A stretch of 64,000 bases of DNA from Flavobacterium aquatile LMG 4008 = ATCC 11947 (lineage in GTDB: Bacteria > Bacteroidota > Bacteroidia > Flavobacteriales > Flavobacteriaceae): assembly GCF_000757385.1 (NCBI RefSeq), contig NZ_JRHH01000002.1, positions 62,001 through 126,000 of the forward strand, read 5' to 3'. The notes below the pieces were generated by a model, which did not search any database, was not told where the DNA came from, and worked only from the letters and a program-made list of their open reading frames with translations. Numbering within the stretch: the first letter of the stretch is position 1; each line of letters opens with the position of its first letter. The position numbers and the translations under genes were made by a program. This document shows, in pieces, positions 42,260-51,322 of the stretch.

Positions 42260-43855
42260 ATGAAATTGATAAAACCAATTTACGTTTCTGCATTTGCAGC
42301 ACTTATTTTATCAAGTTGTTCACCGAAGCTTGCGCCAATGGTAAGCACCAATGCAACTAATATTGATAAATTACCATTAAAAACTTCGGTAGTAAAAGAA
42401 GACGATTTAAAACGTTGGAGTCATTTAGATTTAGCAAAAGACACTATTCCAGGAATGAGTACCGATAAAGCGTATTCTGAATTTCTAAAAGGGAAAAAAG
42501 GAACAAAAGTCGTTGTTGGAGTTATCGATTCTGGAATTGATATTGATCATGAAGATTTGAAAGGTAAAATCTGGGTGAATTCTAAAGAAATTGCTGGAAA
42601 CAATAAAGACGACGATAATAATGGATATGTTGATGATATTAATGGTTGGAATTTCTTAGGTGATTCTAACGATGAAAATCTTGAGTTAACTCGTATTGTT
42701 AAAAAAGGTCCGAGTGCTCCAAATTATGCCGAAGCTAAGAAAGCTTTAGACAAGCAATATGGCGAAATGATGCAATACAAGCCTCAAATGGACATGATTT
42801 CTAAAGCTGATAAAGCGATTAAAACTCATTTAAATAAAGAACTTTATACTGTTGAGGATTTGAAGAAAATTTCAACTACTGATTCGGCATTAAATCAAAA
42901 TAAAATGATCATGTTAAGTGTTGCGTCGCAAGTTGGACCAAATTTTCATTCAGATTTAAAAGAGCAAATGGATCAGGTTTATGACATGCTTAACTACAAT
43001 TTGAACGTAAAACACGATGGTAGAAAAGCAGTTGGGGATAATCCAGACGACATAAATGATAAAAAATACGGTAACGGAAATGTAAAAGGTCCAGATGTTA
43101 CAGATGGCCTTCACGGTACACACGTTGCAGGAATTATTGCTCAGATTCGTGGAAACGGAAAAGGTGGCGATGGTGTAATTGCAGATAATGTTCAAATTAT
43201 GGCATTAAGAGCTGTTCCAAACGGAGATGAGTATGACAAAGATATCGCACTTGCCATTCGCTATGCAGCAGATAATGGAGCGAAAGTAATCAACGGAAGT
43301 TTTGGAAAAGATTATTCTCCAAATAAAGAATGGGTTTGGGAAGCAATAAAATATGCTGCAAGTAAAGATGTTCTTATCATTCATGCTGCTGGAAATGACG
43401 GAAAAGATTTAGACCTAGAACCAAACTTTCCAAATGATGAAGTAAACGGAAAAGAAATTTCTAATAATTTCATGTCAATTGGAGCATTAAATAAAGAATA
43501 TGGAGCTAATATGGTTGCTAATTTCTCAAATTATGCAACTAACAACGTAGATATTTATTCTCCAGGAAACGAAATTTACGCTACAATTCCGAACAATAAA
43601 TACAAATATTTACAAGGAACTTCAATGGCTTCACCAAATGTAGCTGGAGTTGCAGCTTTAGTTCGTTCGTATTATCCAAATTTAACTGCATCACAAGTAA
43701 AACAAATCATAATGGATTCTGGAACACCAATTACTACAGAAGTTGTCCTTGGTGAAAAGAAAGAAAAACGTTCGTTTACAAATGCATCAAAATCGGGTAA
43801 AATTGTAAATGCTTACAACGCATTACTGATGGCAGAAAAAATGTCAAAAAAATAA
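42260..43855 (+). CDS. S8 (subtilisin-like) peptidase lipoprotein
   Basis: The 531-residue protein has a lipobox (LSSC, about Cys 20). The catalytic triad is Asp 90 (VGVIDSGID), His 285 (GLHGTHVAG) and Ser 455 (GTSMASPNVAG), with the oxyanion Asn in HAAGNDGKD. About 195 residues separate Asp and His, far more than in subtilisin; the insertion (about 130-270) is helical and lysine-rich. No propeptide domain or T9SS signal is evident. It would degrade proteins at the envelope. Confidence 0.9.
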   Translation: MKLIKPIYVSAFAALILSSCSPKLAPMVSTNATNIDKLPLKTSVVKEDDLKRWSHLDLAKDTIPGMSTDKAYSEFLKGKKGTKVVVGVIDSGIDIDHEDLKGKIWVNSKEIAGNNKDDDNNGYVDDINGWNFLGDSNDENLELTRIVKKGPSAPNYAEAKKALDKQYGEMMQYKPQMDMISKADKAIKTHLNKELYTVEDLKKISTTDSALNQNKMIMLSVASQVGPNFHSDLKEQMDQVYDMLNYNLNVKHDGRKAVGDNPDDINDKKYGNGNVKGPDVTDGLHGTHVAGIIAQIRGNGKGGDGVIADNVQIMALRAVPNGDEYDKDIALAIRYAADNGAKVINGSFGKDYSPNKEWVWEAIKYAASKDVLIIHAAGNDGKDLDLEPNFPNDEVNGKEISNNFMSIGALNKEYGANMVANFSNYATNNVDIYSPGNEIYATIPNNKYKYLQGTSMASPNVAGVAALVRSYYPNLTASQVKQIIMDSGTPITTEVVLGEKKEKRSFTNASKSGKIVNAYNALLMAEKMSKK

Positions 43856-43873
43856 AAAATAAGTTCAATTGAT

Positions 43874-43906
43874 AATGGAAGGAATTTGGTTTCCTTCCAT
43901 TTTTTT
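43874..43906 (+). terminator. Terminator after the S8 peptidase gene
   Basis: AATGGAAGGAA (43874-43884) / TTCCTTCCATT (43891-43901) forms an 11-bp stem with a TTTGGT loop and a following T run. Confidence 0.9.
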
Positions 43907-43918
43907 TAACTAAAAACT

Positions 43919-45802
43919 ATGAAAAAAACAGTTCTAATTGCAATTTTATGTCTTGGATTTAGCCTTGGATATTCGCAAAAATCTACTTATTGGCAACAAC
44001 ACGTTGACTATAAAATGGAGGTTTCGATGGATGTAAAAACCTATCAATATAAAGGAAAACAAGAATTAATTTATACCAATAATTCACAAGATACTTTACG
44101 TCGTGTTTTCTATCATTTATACAACAATGCGTTTCAACCGGGAAGCGAAATGGACATGCGATTGCAAACCATAAAAGATCCTGACGGACGAATGGTAAAC
44201 AGACTAAAAGTGGATGGTAAAGAAGTAAAAGAAAGTAGAATTTCTAAATTACAACCTAATGAAATGGGTTATTTACACGTTTCCAATTTTAAACAAGACG
44301 GTGTAAAAGCTGTTGCAAAAGAGGTTGAAACAATATTAGAAGTTACCTTAGCAAAACCACTTTTACCAGGGAAATCTACAACATTTACTTTAGATTTTGA
44401 AGGTCAAGTTCCAATTCAAATACGTCGTTCTGGACGAAATAACAAAGAAGGCGTTGAACTTTCAATGTGTCAATGGTATCCTAAAATGGCCGAATTTGAT
44501 TTTGAAGGTTGGCATGCGGATCCTTACATTGCAAGAGAATTTCACGGAGTTTGGGGAAATTTTGATGTAAAACTTACCATCGATAAAAACTACATTCTTG
44601 GTGGAACAGGTTATTTACAAAACGGAAATGAAATTGGATACAATTATCAAGATGCTGGAGTGAAAGTAGCAATTCCGAAGAAGCAAAAAACTTTGACTTG
44701 GCATTTTGTAGCTCCAAATGTGCACGATTTTACTTGGGCTGCAGACAAAAACTACATTCATGATGTTGTGAATACCGACTTTGGAACAACATTACATTTT
44801 TTGTATAAAAACAATCCGAAAATTATAGAAAACTGGAAAACGGCACAGCCAAAAACGGTTGAAATAATGCGTTATTTCAATTCGCTTGTGGGCAAATATC
44901 CTTACAAACAATATTCTGTAATTCAAGGTGGCGATGGCGGAATGGAATATGCTATGTGTACTTTAATTCTGGGAGAAGGAAAACTTGACGGATTGATTGG
45001 CGTTATTGCTCACGAAATGGGACATTCTTGGTTTCAACATGTTTTGGCAACCAATGAAAGCAAACATTCTTGGATGGACGAAGGTTTTACAACCTACATT
45101 GAAGATATGGCTTTAAATGAATTGTCTGATAAAAAAGTGGAAAATCCGTTTGAAGGTTCTTATAAAGCTTATGTTTCTTTGGCCAATTCTGGAAAAGAGC
45201 AACCACTTTCTACTCACGCAGATAGATATGATGAAAATAGAAGTTACAGTATTGCATCTTACGTAAAAGGATGTTTATTTCTAACGCAACTGCAATACCT
45301 CATCGGGAAAGAAAATTTGGATAAAACAGTAAAACGATTCTATTCTGAATTTCAATTTAAACATCCAACGCCAAACGATATTAAAAGAACGGCAGAACGC
45401 GTTTCTGGAGCCAATTTAGATTGGTATTTGGTAGATTGGACCGAAACGTTAAACACGATTGATTATGCCATTAAAAATGTTGAAAGTGCAACAGATGGCG
45501 TTCAAAGAACTGGAGTTTCATTGGAACGAATTGGAAGAATGCCAATGCCAATTGACATTTTAGTAGAATATACCGACGGAACGAAAGAAAGCTTTTACAT
45601 TCCGTTGCGAATGATGAGTTTCGAAAAAGAAAACCCAATGCCACCAATTAAAAGAACGGTTTTAAAAGATTGGACTTGGGGAAATTCAAATTACTTTTTT
45701 GAAGTGCCAAAATCAAGAACTTCCATCAAGAAAATCACCATCGACCCAAGCGGATTGATGGCCGATGTCAAGAAAGATAATAATTCATATGAGATAAAAT
45801 AA
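43919..45802 (+). CDS. Secreted M1-family zinc metallopeptidase
   Basis: The 627-residue protein has a signal peptide (about 1-19). The gluzincin site is HEMGH (His 365, Glu 366, His 369) with the third ligand Glu 388 in WMDEGFTTYIE, and a substrate-binding GDGGMEYAM (M1 GxMEN-like) upstream near 340-348. The N-terminal beta domain (about 25-270) matches M1 proteins, while the large C-terminal HEAT domain of animal enzymes is replaced by a short beta domain. It would release amino acids from peptides in the periplasm. Confidence 0.9.
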   Translation: MKKTVLIAILCLGFSLGYSQKSTYWQQHVDYKMEVSMDVKTYQYKGKQELIYTNNSQDTLRRVFYHLYNNAFQPGSEMDMRLQTIKDPDGRMVNRLKVDGKEVKESRISKLQPNEMGYLHVSNFKQDGVKAVAKEVETILEVTLAKPLLPGKSTTFTLDFEGQVPIQIRRSGRNNKEGVELSMCQWYPKMAEFDFEGWHADPYIAREFHGVWGNFDVKLTIDKNYILGGTGYLQNGNEIGYNYQDAGVKVAIPKKQKTLTWHFVAPNVHDFTWAADKNYIHDVVNTDFGTTLHFLYKNNPKIIENWKTAQPKTVEIMRYFNSLVGKYPYKQYSVIQGGDGGMEYAMCTLILGEGKLDGLIGVIAHEMGHSWFQHVLATNESKHSWMDEGFTTYIEDMALNELSDKKVENPFEGSYKAYVSLANSGKEQPLSTHADRYDENRSYSIASYVKGCLFLTQLQYLIGKENLDKTVKRFYSEFQFKHPTPNDIKRTAERVSGANLDWYLVDWTETLNTIDYAIKNVESATDGVQRTGVSLERIGRMPMPIDILVEYTDGTKESFYIPLRMMSFEKENPMPPIKRTVLKDWTWGNSNYFFEVPKSRTSIKKITIDPSGLMADVKKDNNSYEIK

Positions 45803-45805
45803 AGC

Positions 45806-45840
45806 AAAAAAAAGCGGACAAATAATTGTCCGCTTTTTTT
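45806..45840. terminator. Bidirectional terminator between the M1 peptidase gene and the next minus-strand gene
   Basis: AAAGCGGACAA (45811-45821) / TTGTCCGCTTT (45826-45836) is a perfect 11-bp stem flanked by A and T runs. Confidence 0.9.
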
Positions 45841-45843
45841 GTG

Positions 45844-46440
45844 TTATAAAAGTTTAATTTCTGTTATCTCATTGTATTTTTGATAACTATTTGTCTTTGG
45901 ATCAAAGAATTCTTGCTCTCTATAATTCACTTGAATTTTTTCTCCTTTATCAACTTTTTTCTTTATAAATAAAGTGTCACCATCAAATGGAAACAACCAT
46001 ATAAAATCTTTTACAGCTTTATTTTCATCTATGATTTTAATAGTTACAAATTCGTTAGAAACCATAGAATCATAAGTTCCAACAACAAATGTATCTTCAA
46101 CATCAGCTACTTCTTCTGTTGCTTCTTCTTCGCTATCACTCATATTTGCAAAAATTTCAGGACAAATTAGTGCCATTTCCAAACCTACGTTTTCGGCAAC
46201 ACCTTCAATAGTTTCCATCTTTTTCTCCGGATTGTAACCAATGATTTTTTGTTCTTTCGCCGTTAATTTATCCAATGATTGAAAGATACAAAGTCCGAGT
46301 GAAATATCAGAAATTGTTGCTTCGCCTTTGGCTTTTGTACATTCACAAGTTGATTCGGCTAATTTTTTAAACACAACTTCTTTTTTTTGAGCAAAAGAAA
46401 AAGCGGTGAAAAATAATAATAGTAAAGTTGCGTTCTTCAT
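45844..46440 (-). CDS. Uncharacterised secreted protein
   Basis: The 198-residue protein has a signal peptide (about 1-17, ending FSFAQ). I do not recognise a family. It contains cysteines in STCECTKAKG (about 31-38) and LICPEIFAN (about 90-98), an acidic low-complexity linker SDSEEEATEEVADVED (about 102-117), and a beta-rich C-terminal half with FVTIKIIDENKAVKDF and DTLFIKKKVD. The cysteines suggest disulfides after export. A -7 box TATTTTTG lies at 46474-46481 on the minus strand. Confidence 0.7.
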   Translation of the reverse strand: MKNATLLLLFFTAFSFAQKKEVVFKKLAESTCECTKAKGEATISDISLGLCIFQSLDKLTAKEQKIIGYNPEKKMETIEGVAENVGLEMALICPEIFANMSDSEEEATEEVADVEDTFVVGTYDSMVSNEFVTIKIIDENKAVKDFIWLFPFDGDTLFIKKKVDKGEKIQVNYREQEFFDPKTNSYQKYNEITEIKLL

Positions 46441-46567
46441 AATTATAAATTGTTGGTTTTATTTGAGTTGAAACAAAAATAGAATAATAAACAAAACTAA
46501 GCTCTTTTTTTAATTATTTTTTTTTGGAATAGAATTTGTAGTTTTACACCCTATTAACATTTTACAT

Positions 46568-46663
46568 ATGAAATCGCCAGTAACACATAGTTTGCAAGCA
46601 AACTCAACTAAAATAAAGCGATACCATATGACCTTTAAAAAGCAAATAAAATTTTACATATGA
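46568..46663 (+). CDS. Possible 31-residue leader ORF overlapping the next gene by ATGA
   Basis: ATG 46568 opens a frame whose TGA (46661-46663) overlaps the ATG at 46660. The peptide is basic (KIKRYHMTFKKQIKF) and not hydrophobic. The context TTTTACATATGAAA recurs at both starts. It could be a translated leader or a decayed duplicate of the gene start. Confidence 0.2.
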   Translation: MKSPVTHSLQANSTKIKRYHMTFKKQIKFYI

Positions 46664-47064
46664 AACATATTCAATTGTTTTTACTTCTTCTTACTATGGG
46701 TTTTGCTTCTCAAGTAACCGCACAAACCTTTACTTTAAGAACAAGCAGCGTAAGTTATTCTGAAAAAAACCAAATTGGAAAATGGAGTAAATGGTCTGAC
46801 TTTGCTAAAGCCGATTTGATAATAACCATCGATGGCAAAAAGAATAGAATCGTAGTAAACTCGCCAACAATTCAAGTTTTTACTATAAAAAGTTATGGCG
46901 AAAAAACCGAAACCGATAAAGATGTTATCACACCATTTGAATGTGTTGACAATAATGGTTCTAAGTGCAATATCATTGTAATTACAAGAAAAAACGAAGG
47001 CAATAGAATGCAATTTTACATCAATTATTCTGAAGTAAAATTTGTTTACAACATCTACAATTAA
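46660..47064 (+). CDS. Uncharacterised small secreted protein
   Basis: The 134-residue protein has a signal peptide (about 1-21, ending VTAQ). The mature part is beta-rich: TFTLRTSSVSYSEKN, WSKWSDFAKADLIITIDG, RIVVNSPTIQVF and FYINYSEVKFVYNIYN. I do not recognise the family. It precedes rnpA by 10 bases in the same direction; the pairing looks flavobacterial and is not functionally obvious. Confidence 0.65.
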   Translation: MKHIQLFLLLLTMGFASQVTAQTFTLRTSSVSYSEKNQIGKWSKWSDFAKADLIITIDGKKNRIVVNSPTIQVFTIKSYGEKTETDKDVITPFECVDNNGSKCNIIVITRKNEGNRMQFYINYSEVKFVYNIYN

Positions 47065-47074
47065 TACCCCAAAA

Positions 47075-47461
47075 ATGGATTTTTCCTATCCTAAAACAGA
47101 AAAATTAAAAAGCAGAAAAACGATTGATTCACTTTTTTCTGAGGGAAAATCAGTTTCAAAATTTCCGTTACGAATGGTTTATGTTGCTACAGATGAAGAA
47201 AATACAACAACCACTTTTGGCGTTTCAGTATCTAAAAAAAACTTTAAAAAAGCAGTAGATCGAAATTATTTTAAACGTGTTTTGCGTGAATGTTACCGTC
47301 TTAACAAACACCTAATTCATGATAATTTGCAGAAACCATATGCGATTATGTTTTTTTATCAGACAAAAGAACGATTGAGTTATCAAGAAATAAACGAAAA
47401 AACAATTGCGATATTCGAGAAATTTATTCGTCAAATTAACGAAGATAACTTACCCAAATAA
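47075..47461 (+). CDS. rnpA: Ribonuclease P protein component
   Basis: RnpA is the protein subunit of RNase P, which matures the 5' ends of tRNAs. The 128-residue protein has the family order: FSYPKTEKLKSRKTIDSLF, a variable beta segment, VSVSKKNFKKAVDRN and the RNR signature AVDRNYFKRVLRECYR (about 76-91). I chose ATG 47075 because residues before it are not conserved-looking and overlap the preceding gene. rpmH, which often neighbours rnpA, is not adjacent here. Confidence 0.93.
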   Translation: MDFSYPKTEKLKSRKTIDSLFSEGKSVSKFPLRMVYVATDEENTTTTFGVSVSKKNFKKAVDRNYFKRVLRECYRLNKHLIHDNLQKPYAIMFFYQTKERLSYQEINEKTIAIFEKFIRQINEDNLPK

Positions 47462-47576
47462 CGCTCACGCTTTCTTAACAAACACATAAAAAAATAGTTT
47501 TTTGCTTATTATGCAATATATTTGATTTTGTTTTATAAATTCGTTAGTTTTTAATTCTAAAAATAGTAAATCGATT

Positions 47577-49211
47577 ATGCTTAAGTATTTTAAAAAGAGA
47601 TATATACTTCCAATAATTGCCAGTGGTTTTTTATTAGTTGGAGTGAGTTTCAAAGACAATTTTTTTGAAATAGCCAAACAAATAGAAATTTTTACTTCGC
47701 TTTTTAAAATTGTGAATCAAAATTATGTTGATGAGGTAAATCCTGCAGAAGTAATGGATAAAGCCATCAAAAGCATGCTTGCCGATTTAGATCCGTATAC
47801 TAATTTCTTCAACGAACATGATGTTGTAAAATTCAAAATTAATAATACTGGCGAATATACTGGAATTGGCGCGATGATTACTAGAAAAGAAGATCAACTA
47901 ATTATCAAAGAACCATACAAAGGTTATCCTGCCGATAAAGCCGGACTAAAAGCTGGTGATGCTATAATTCAAATTGGTGACGTGATGTTATCTGATTTTA
48001 AAGAAGATGCCTCGCAACTTTTAAAAGGTGCAAAAAACACAAAAATCGATATCAAATACATCCGTCAAGGAAAACAATTAACAACCCAATTAGTGCTTGA
48101 TGAGGTTGAAGTAAAAGCGGTTCCGTTTTTCGCAAAAATTGATGATAAAACTGGTTACATAGTTCTTTCTGCTTTCAATAATAAAACGACTAAAGAAACC
48201 AAAGAGGCTTTAGAAAAACTTAAAGCCGATGGTGCCGAAAGAATCATTCTAGATTTAAGAGGAAATCCGGGTGGTTTATTAAATGAAGCGGTAAATATTT
48301 GCAATCTTTTCGTGCAAAAAGGTGAAACAATTGTTACGACAAAGTCTAAAAACGAAAAGTACAATAACGTTTACAAAACTTCTAAAGAACCAGTAGATTT
48401 AGAAATTCCTTTAGCAATAATTGTTGATGGAAAAAGTGCTTCTGCATCTGAAATTGTTGCTGGCGCATTGCAAGATTTAGATCGTGCTGTTGTTATTGGA
48501 AGCCGCAGCTTTGGAAAAGGATTGGTACAACGACCATTTGACATGACCTACGGAACTCAGGTAAAAGTTACTATTTCTAGATATTACACGCCATCTGGAA
48601 GATGTATTCAAGCTTTAGATTATTGGCATAAAGACAAAGATGGAAAAGCAACTAGAACCGATGCTTCAAAATACAATGCATTCAAAACCAAAAAAGGAAG
48701 AACAGTTTATGACGGTGGAGGAATTTTACCCGATGTTGAACTTGAAGAAACAAAACTTAGCAGCATTACTGAAGTATTGCAAAAAAACGACGGAATTTTT
48801 AATTATGTAACTTATTATTACTTTAAAAATCCGAATTTAGGTGATAAAATTCCGACTATTTCTGATGCCGATTTTGCCGATTTTAAAGCGTTCTTGAAAA
48901 GAGAAAAATTTAGTTTTGATACCGAAACCGAATTGGCTTTGAAAAACACATTAGAAAAAGCTAAAAAAGAAAAAATTGATGTAGCAATTACAGCTCAATA
49001 CGATCAGTTGATGAGTGCAATTCAAAAAAGTGAAGAAGCACTTTTAGACAAAAATCAGAAAGAAATTAAAAAATTAATACTAGACGAAATCATAAAACGT
49101 TATCAGTATAAAGAAGGATTGTATCAATATTATACTAAAAGCAATCCAGAAATTATTAAAGCAACCACTCTTTTAGCCAACAAAGCTGAATATTCTAAAA
49201 TACTAAACTAA
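47577..49211 (+). CDS. S41-family C-terminal processing peptidase (CtpA-like)
   Basis: CtpA-type proteases cut extracytoplasmic proteins near their C-termini with a Ser-Lys dyad. The 544-residue protein has an N-terminal membrane anchor (about 10-24), a PDZ domain (about 80-170, with GYPADKAGLKAGDAIIQI) and the catalytic core: RGNPGGLL, then SASASEIVAGALQD with the Ser, and GSRSFGKGLVQ with the Lys. The C-terminal helical part (about 440-540) is long. The next gene, an OmpA-type protein, begins on the base after its stop. Confidence 0.92.
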   Translation: MLKYFKKRYILPIIASGFLLVGVSFKDNFFEIAKQIEIFTSLFKIVNQNYVDEVNPAEVMDKAIKSMLADLDPYTNFFNEHDVVKFKINNTGEYTGIGAMITRKEDQLIIKEPYKGYPADKAGLKAGDAIIQIGDVMLSDFKEDASQLLKGAKNTKIDIKYIRQGKQLTTQLVLDEVEVKAVPFFAKIDDKTGYIVLSAFNNKTTKETKEALEKLKADGAERIILDLRGNPGGLLNEAVNICNLFVQKGETIVTTKSKNEKYNNVYKTSKEPVDLEIPLAIIVDGKSASASEIVAGALQDLDRAVVIGSRSFGKGLVQRPFDMTYGTQVKVTISRYYTPSGRCIQALDYWHKDKDGKATRTDASKYNAFKTKKGRTVYDGGGILPDVELEETKLSSITEVLQKNDGIFNYVTYYYFKNPNLGDKIPTISDADFADFKAFLKREKFSFDTETELALKNTLEKAKKEKIDVAITAQYDQLMSAIQKSEEALLDKNQKEIKKLILDEIIKRYQYKEGLYQYYTKSNPEIIKATTLLANKAEYSKILN

Positions 49212-50027
49212 ATGTTACGATTTTTAAGGATTTTACCATTGTTTTTTTTCGGATTTATTTCTGCTCAAGAAGAAATCGTACACTCGGTTTATTTTGAATT
49301 TGACAAATATTCATTTGATGATAAACAAGCCAAAGAAGTTGTTGATTTTATAAAAAACAGTGACTCAACTCGAATTGAATCGGTTCAAATTTTTGGTTAT
49401 ACTGATGATATTGGTAAAGATGATTACAACTTTAAATTATCAACCAACAGAGCCAATGCCATTCAATCAAAGCTTTTAGAAAATGGTGTAAAAAACAAAA
49501 TTATAGTAACCATTGAAGGAAAAGGAAGAATATTAATTGACGATGATATCGTTGATAATCTTCCCGAAAAACGTTCTAAAAACCGTCGCGTCGATGTGGT
49601 TTTGAATCTTAAAGAACTTCCAACGTTGGTGATGCCCGGATTTTATCATAGCATTAATAAAAACCATGTTGTTGGCGATCATATTTATCTAGACAACATT
49701 CTTTTTGAAAGAGGAAGCAGTAGATTATCAACAAAAGAAAAAGCAGAATTAGATAAGATTGCTTTGCTTTTAGTACGCTATAAAAACATTCACTTTGAAA
49801 TTCAAGGACATGTTTGTTGCACGCCACCTTATCAAAAAGAAGCTATTGATAAAGATACTAAAAAACGTCAATTGTCTATAAATAGAGCGCAAGCAGTTTA
49901 TAAGTATTTGGCTTTTAGACGTGTAAGTAAAAACCGCATGACTTTTAAAGGTTATGGAAATACGGTTCCACTTGGGAAAGATCCACAATATGATAGACGA
50001 GTTGAGCTTGTAATTACAAAGATTTAA
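49212..50027 (+). CDS. Double OmpA-domain protein, paralogue 1
   Basis: The 271-residue protein has a signal peptide (about 1-18). It has two OmpA-like peptidoglycan-binding domains: residues about 22-135 (VYFEFDKYSFDDKQ, IFGYTDDIGKDDYNFKLSTNRA, GKGR) and about 155-270 (NILFERGSSRLSTKEKAEL, IQGHVCC, RQLSINRAQAVYKYL, FKGYGN). There is no beta-barrel or lipobox. The second domain carries an adjacent Cys-Cys pair. It starts exactly at the S41 stop, so it is part of that operon; it probably tethers to the cell wall. Confidence 0.85.
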   Translation: MLRFLRILPLFFFGFISAQEEIVHSVYFEFDKYSFDDKQAKEVVDFIKNSDSTRIESVQIFGYTDDIGKDDYNFKLSTNRANAIQSKLLENGVKNKIIVTIEGKGRILIDDDIVDNLPEKRSKNRRVDVVLNLKELPTLVMPGFYHSINKNHVVGDHIYLDNILFERGSSRLSTKEKAELDKIALLLVRYKNIHFEIQGHVCCTPPYQKEAIDKDTKKRQLSINRAQAVYKYLAFRRVSKNRMTFKGYGNTVPLGKDPQYDRRVELVITKI

Positions 50028-50031
50028 CTTA

Positions 50032-50871
50032 ATGAATCGCCTATTAATTGCACTGCTTTTTGTAAGTTTTCTATCAAATGCACAACAGAAATCAAATACT
50101 ATTAAAGTTTATTTTGATTCTAATTCTAGTGATTTAGCATCAAATGAATTGGCGGTTATAAATGACGTTTTTTCTAATGAAACACTTACTTTTTATACCA
50201 TAAATATTTCCGGTTTTTGCGACGATATAGGTTCATTTGAAGCCAATAAAATTTTATCAGATAAACGAGCTCAAACTGTAGCTTATTTCTTGAAATCGGA
50301 ATTTGATATTAACGCTACTTCAACTCTTGGAAAAGGAGAAATTGCTATTGAAGATTTGAATTCTAATTTAGATGAAATTAGAAAAAACAACAGATATGTT
50401 TCTATTTTCTACACTTTTACCGAAGATGAAATGAAACCATCTGATGAAACATCAACTACTAATCCAGCTTTAAAATTCTACAAAACATTTGATGATGAAC
50501 TTGTTGTAGGTGATAAAATTATTATCAAAAACTTACTTTTTAGAGGTAACTTAACCGTTTTTCAAAAAGAAGAAGATGCGCTAATTGAACTAAACAAAGT
50601 AGTCGATTATTTAAACAAAAATCCGAATACAACTATTGAAATTCAAGGTCACGTTTGTTGTATTGGAAGTGCACACAGCGATGCATTTGATAAATATTCC
50701 GGTAAAACCAATTTATCGCATACACGAGCCAAAAAGATTTATGATTATTTAGTTGAAAAAGGAATTTCGCCAAGCAGAATGACACACATGGGTTACGGTA
50801 GAAAATTTCCTATTCCAAACGGAATCGAATCGGATAACAAACGTGTTGAGATTTTAATTACTAAAATTTAA
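50032..50871 (+). CDS. Double OmpA-domain protein, paralogue 2
   Basis: The 279-residue protein has a signal peptide (about 1-17, FLSNAQ). Like its neighbour it has two OmpA-like domains: about 22-125 (VYFDSNSSDLASNELAVI, FCDDIGSFEANKILSDKRAQ) and about 150-279 (NLLFRGNLTVFQKEEDAL, IQGHVCC, SHTRAKKIYDYLVEKG, MGYGRKFP). The shared IQGHVCC and domain order show an old tandem duplication. The 4-base gap implies co-translation. Confidence 0.85.
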   Translation: MNRLLIALLFVSFLSNAQQKSNTIKVYFDSNSSDLASNELAVINDVFSNETLTFYTINISGFCDDIGSFEANKILSDKRAQTVAYFLKSEFDINATSTLGKGEIAIEDLNSNLDEIRKNNRYVSIFYTFTEDEMKPSDETSTTNPALKFYKTFDDELVVGDKIIIKNLLFRGNLTVFQKEEDALIELNKVVDYLNKNPNTTIEIQGHVCCIGSAHSDAFDKYSGKTNLSHTRAKKIYDYLVEKGISPSRMTHMGYGRKFPIPNGIESDNKRVEILITKI

Positions 50872-51321
50872 TCATTTACGCTTCATTTCAATATGCGGAA
50901 TATCGTCTTCCAAATACATTTCGCTAGTTTGTACAAACTGATGACTTTCGTAAAATTTCTGTAAATAAAGTTGTGCCGAAATGGTAATTTGATCAGTATT
51001 AAAATGACTTTTAACTCCAGAAATTGCATTTTGCATTAAATCGTGTCCCCATTTTTTGTCGCGATAATTCTGATCGACAATAACTCTTCCAATAGAGGCG
51101 TTTTCAAAATAATCATTGGGTTTGAATAATCGAGCGTAGGCCACAATTTTACCTTCATAAATTCCTAAAAGGTGTAACGCTTTCTCGTCTTTGCCATCAA
51201 TGTCTTGATATACGCAGTTTTGCTCCACTACAAAGACTTCACTTCTTAGTTGCAACAAAGAATATAGTTCGGTTAAAGATAATGCCTCAAATCGCTTAAT
51301 TTGCCATTCAATAGTTGCCAT
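50872..51321 (-). CDS. GNAT-family N-acetyltransferase (ElaA-like)
   Basis: The 149-residue protein begins WQIKRFEALSLTELYSLLQLRSEVFVVEQ, the ElaA family start, then LHLLGIYEGKIVAYARL and the acetyl-CoA region GRVIVDQNYRDKKWGHDLM (about 76-94). The acceptor is unknown. Its stop codon abuts that of the convergent OmpA paralogue with no base between. Confidence 0.85.
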   Translation of the reverse strand: MATIEWQIKRFEALSLTELYSLLQLRSEVFVVEQNCVYQDIDGKDEKALHLLGIYEGKIVAYARLFKPNDYFENASIGRVIVDQNYRDKKWGHDLMQNAISGVKSHFNTDQITISAQLYLQKFYESHQFVQTSEMYLEDDIPHIEMKRK

Positions 51322-51322
51322 G

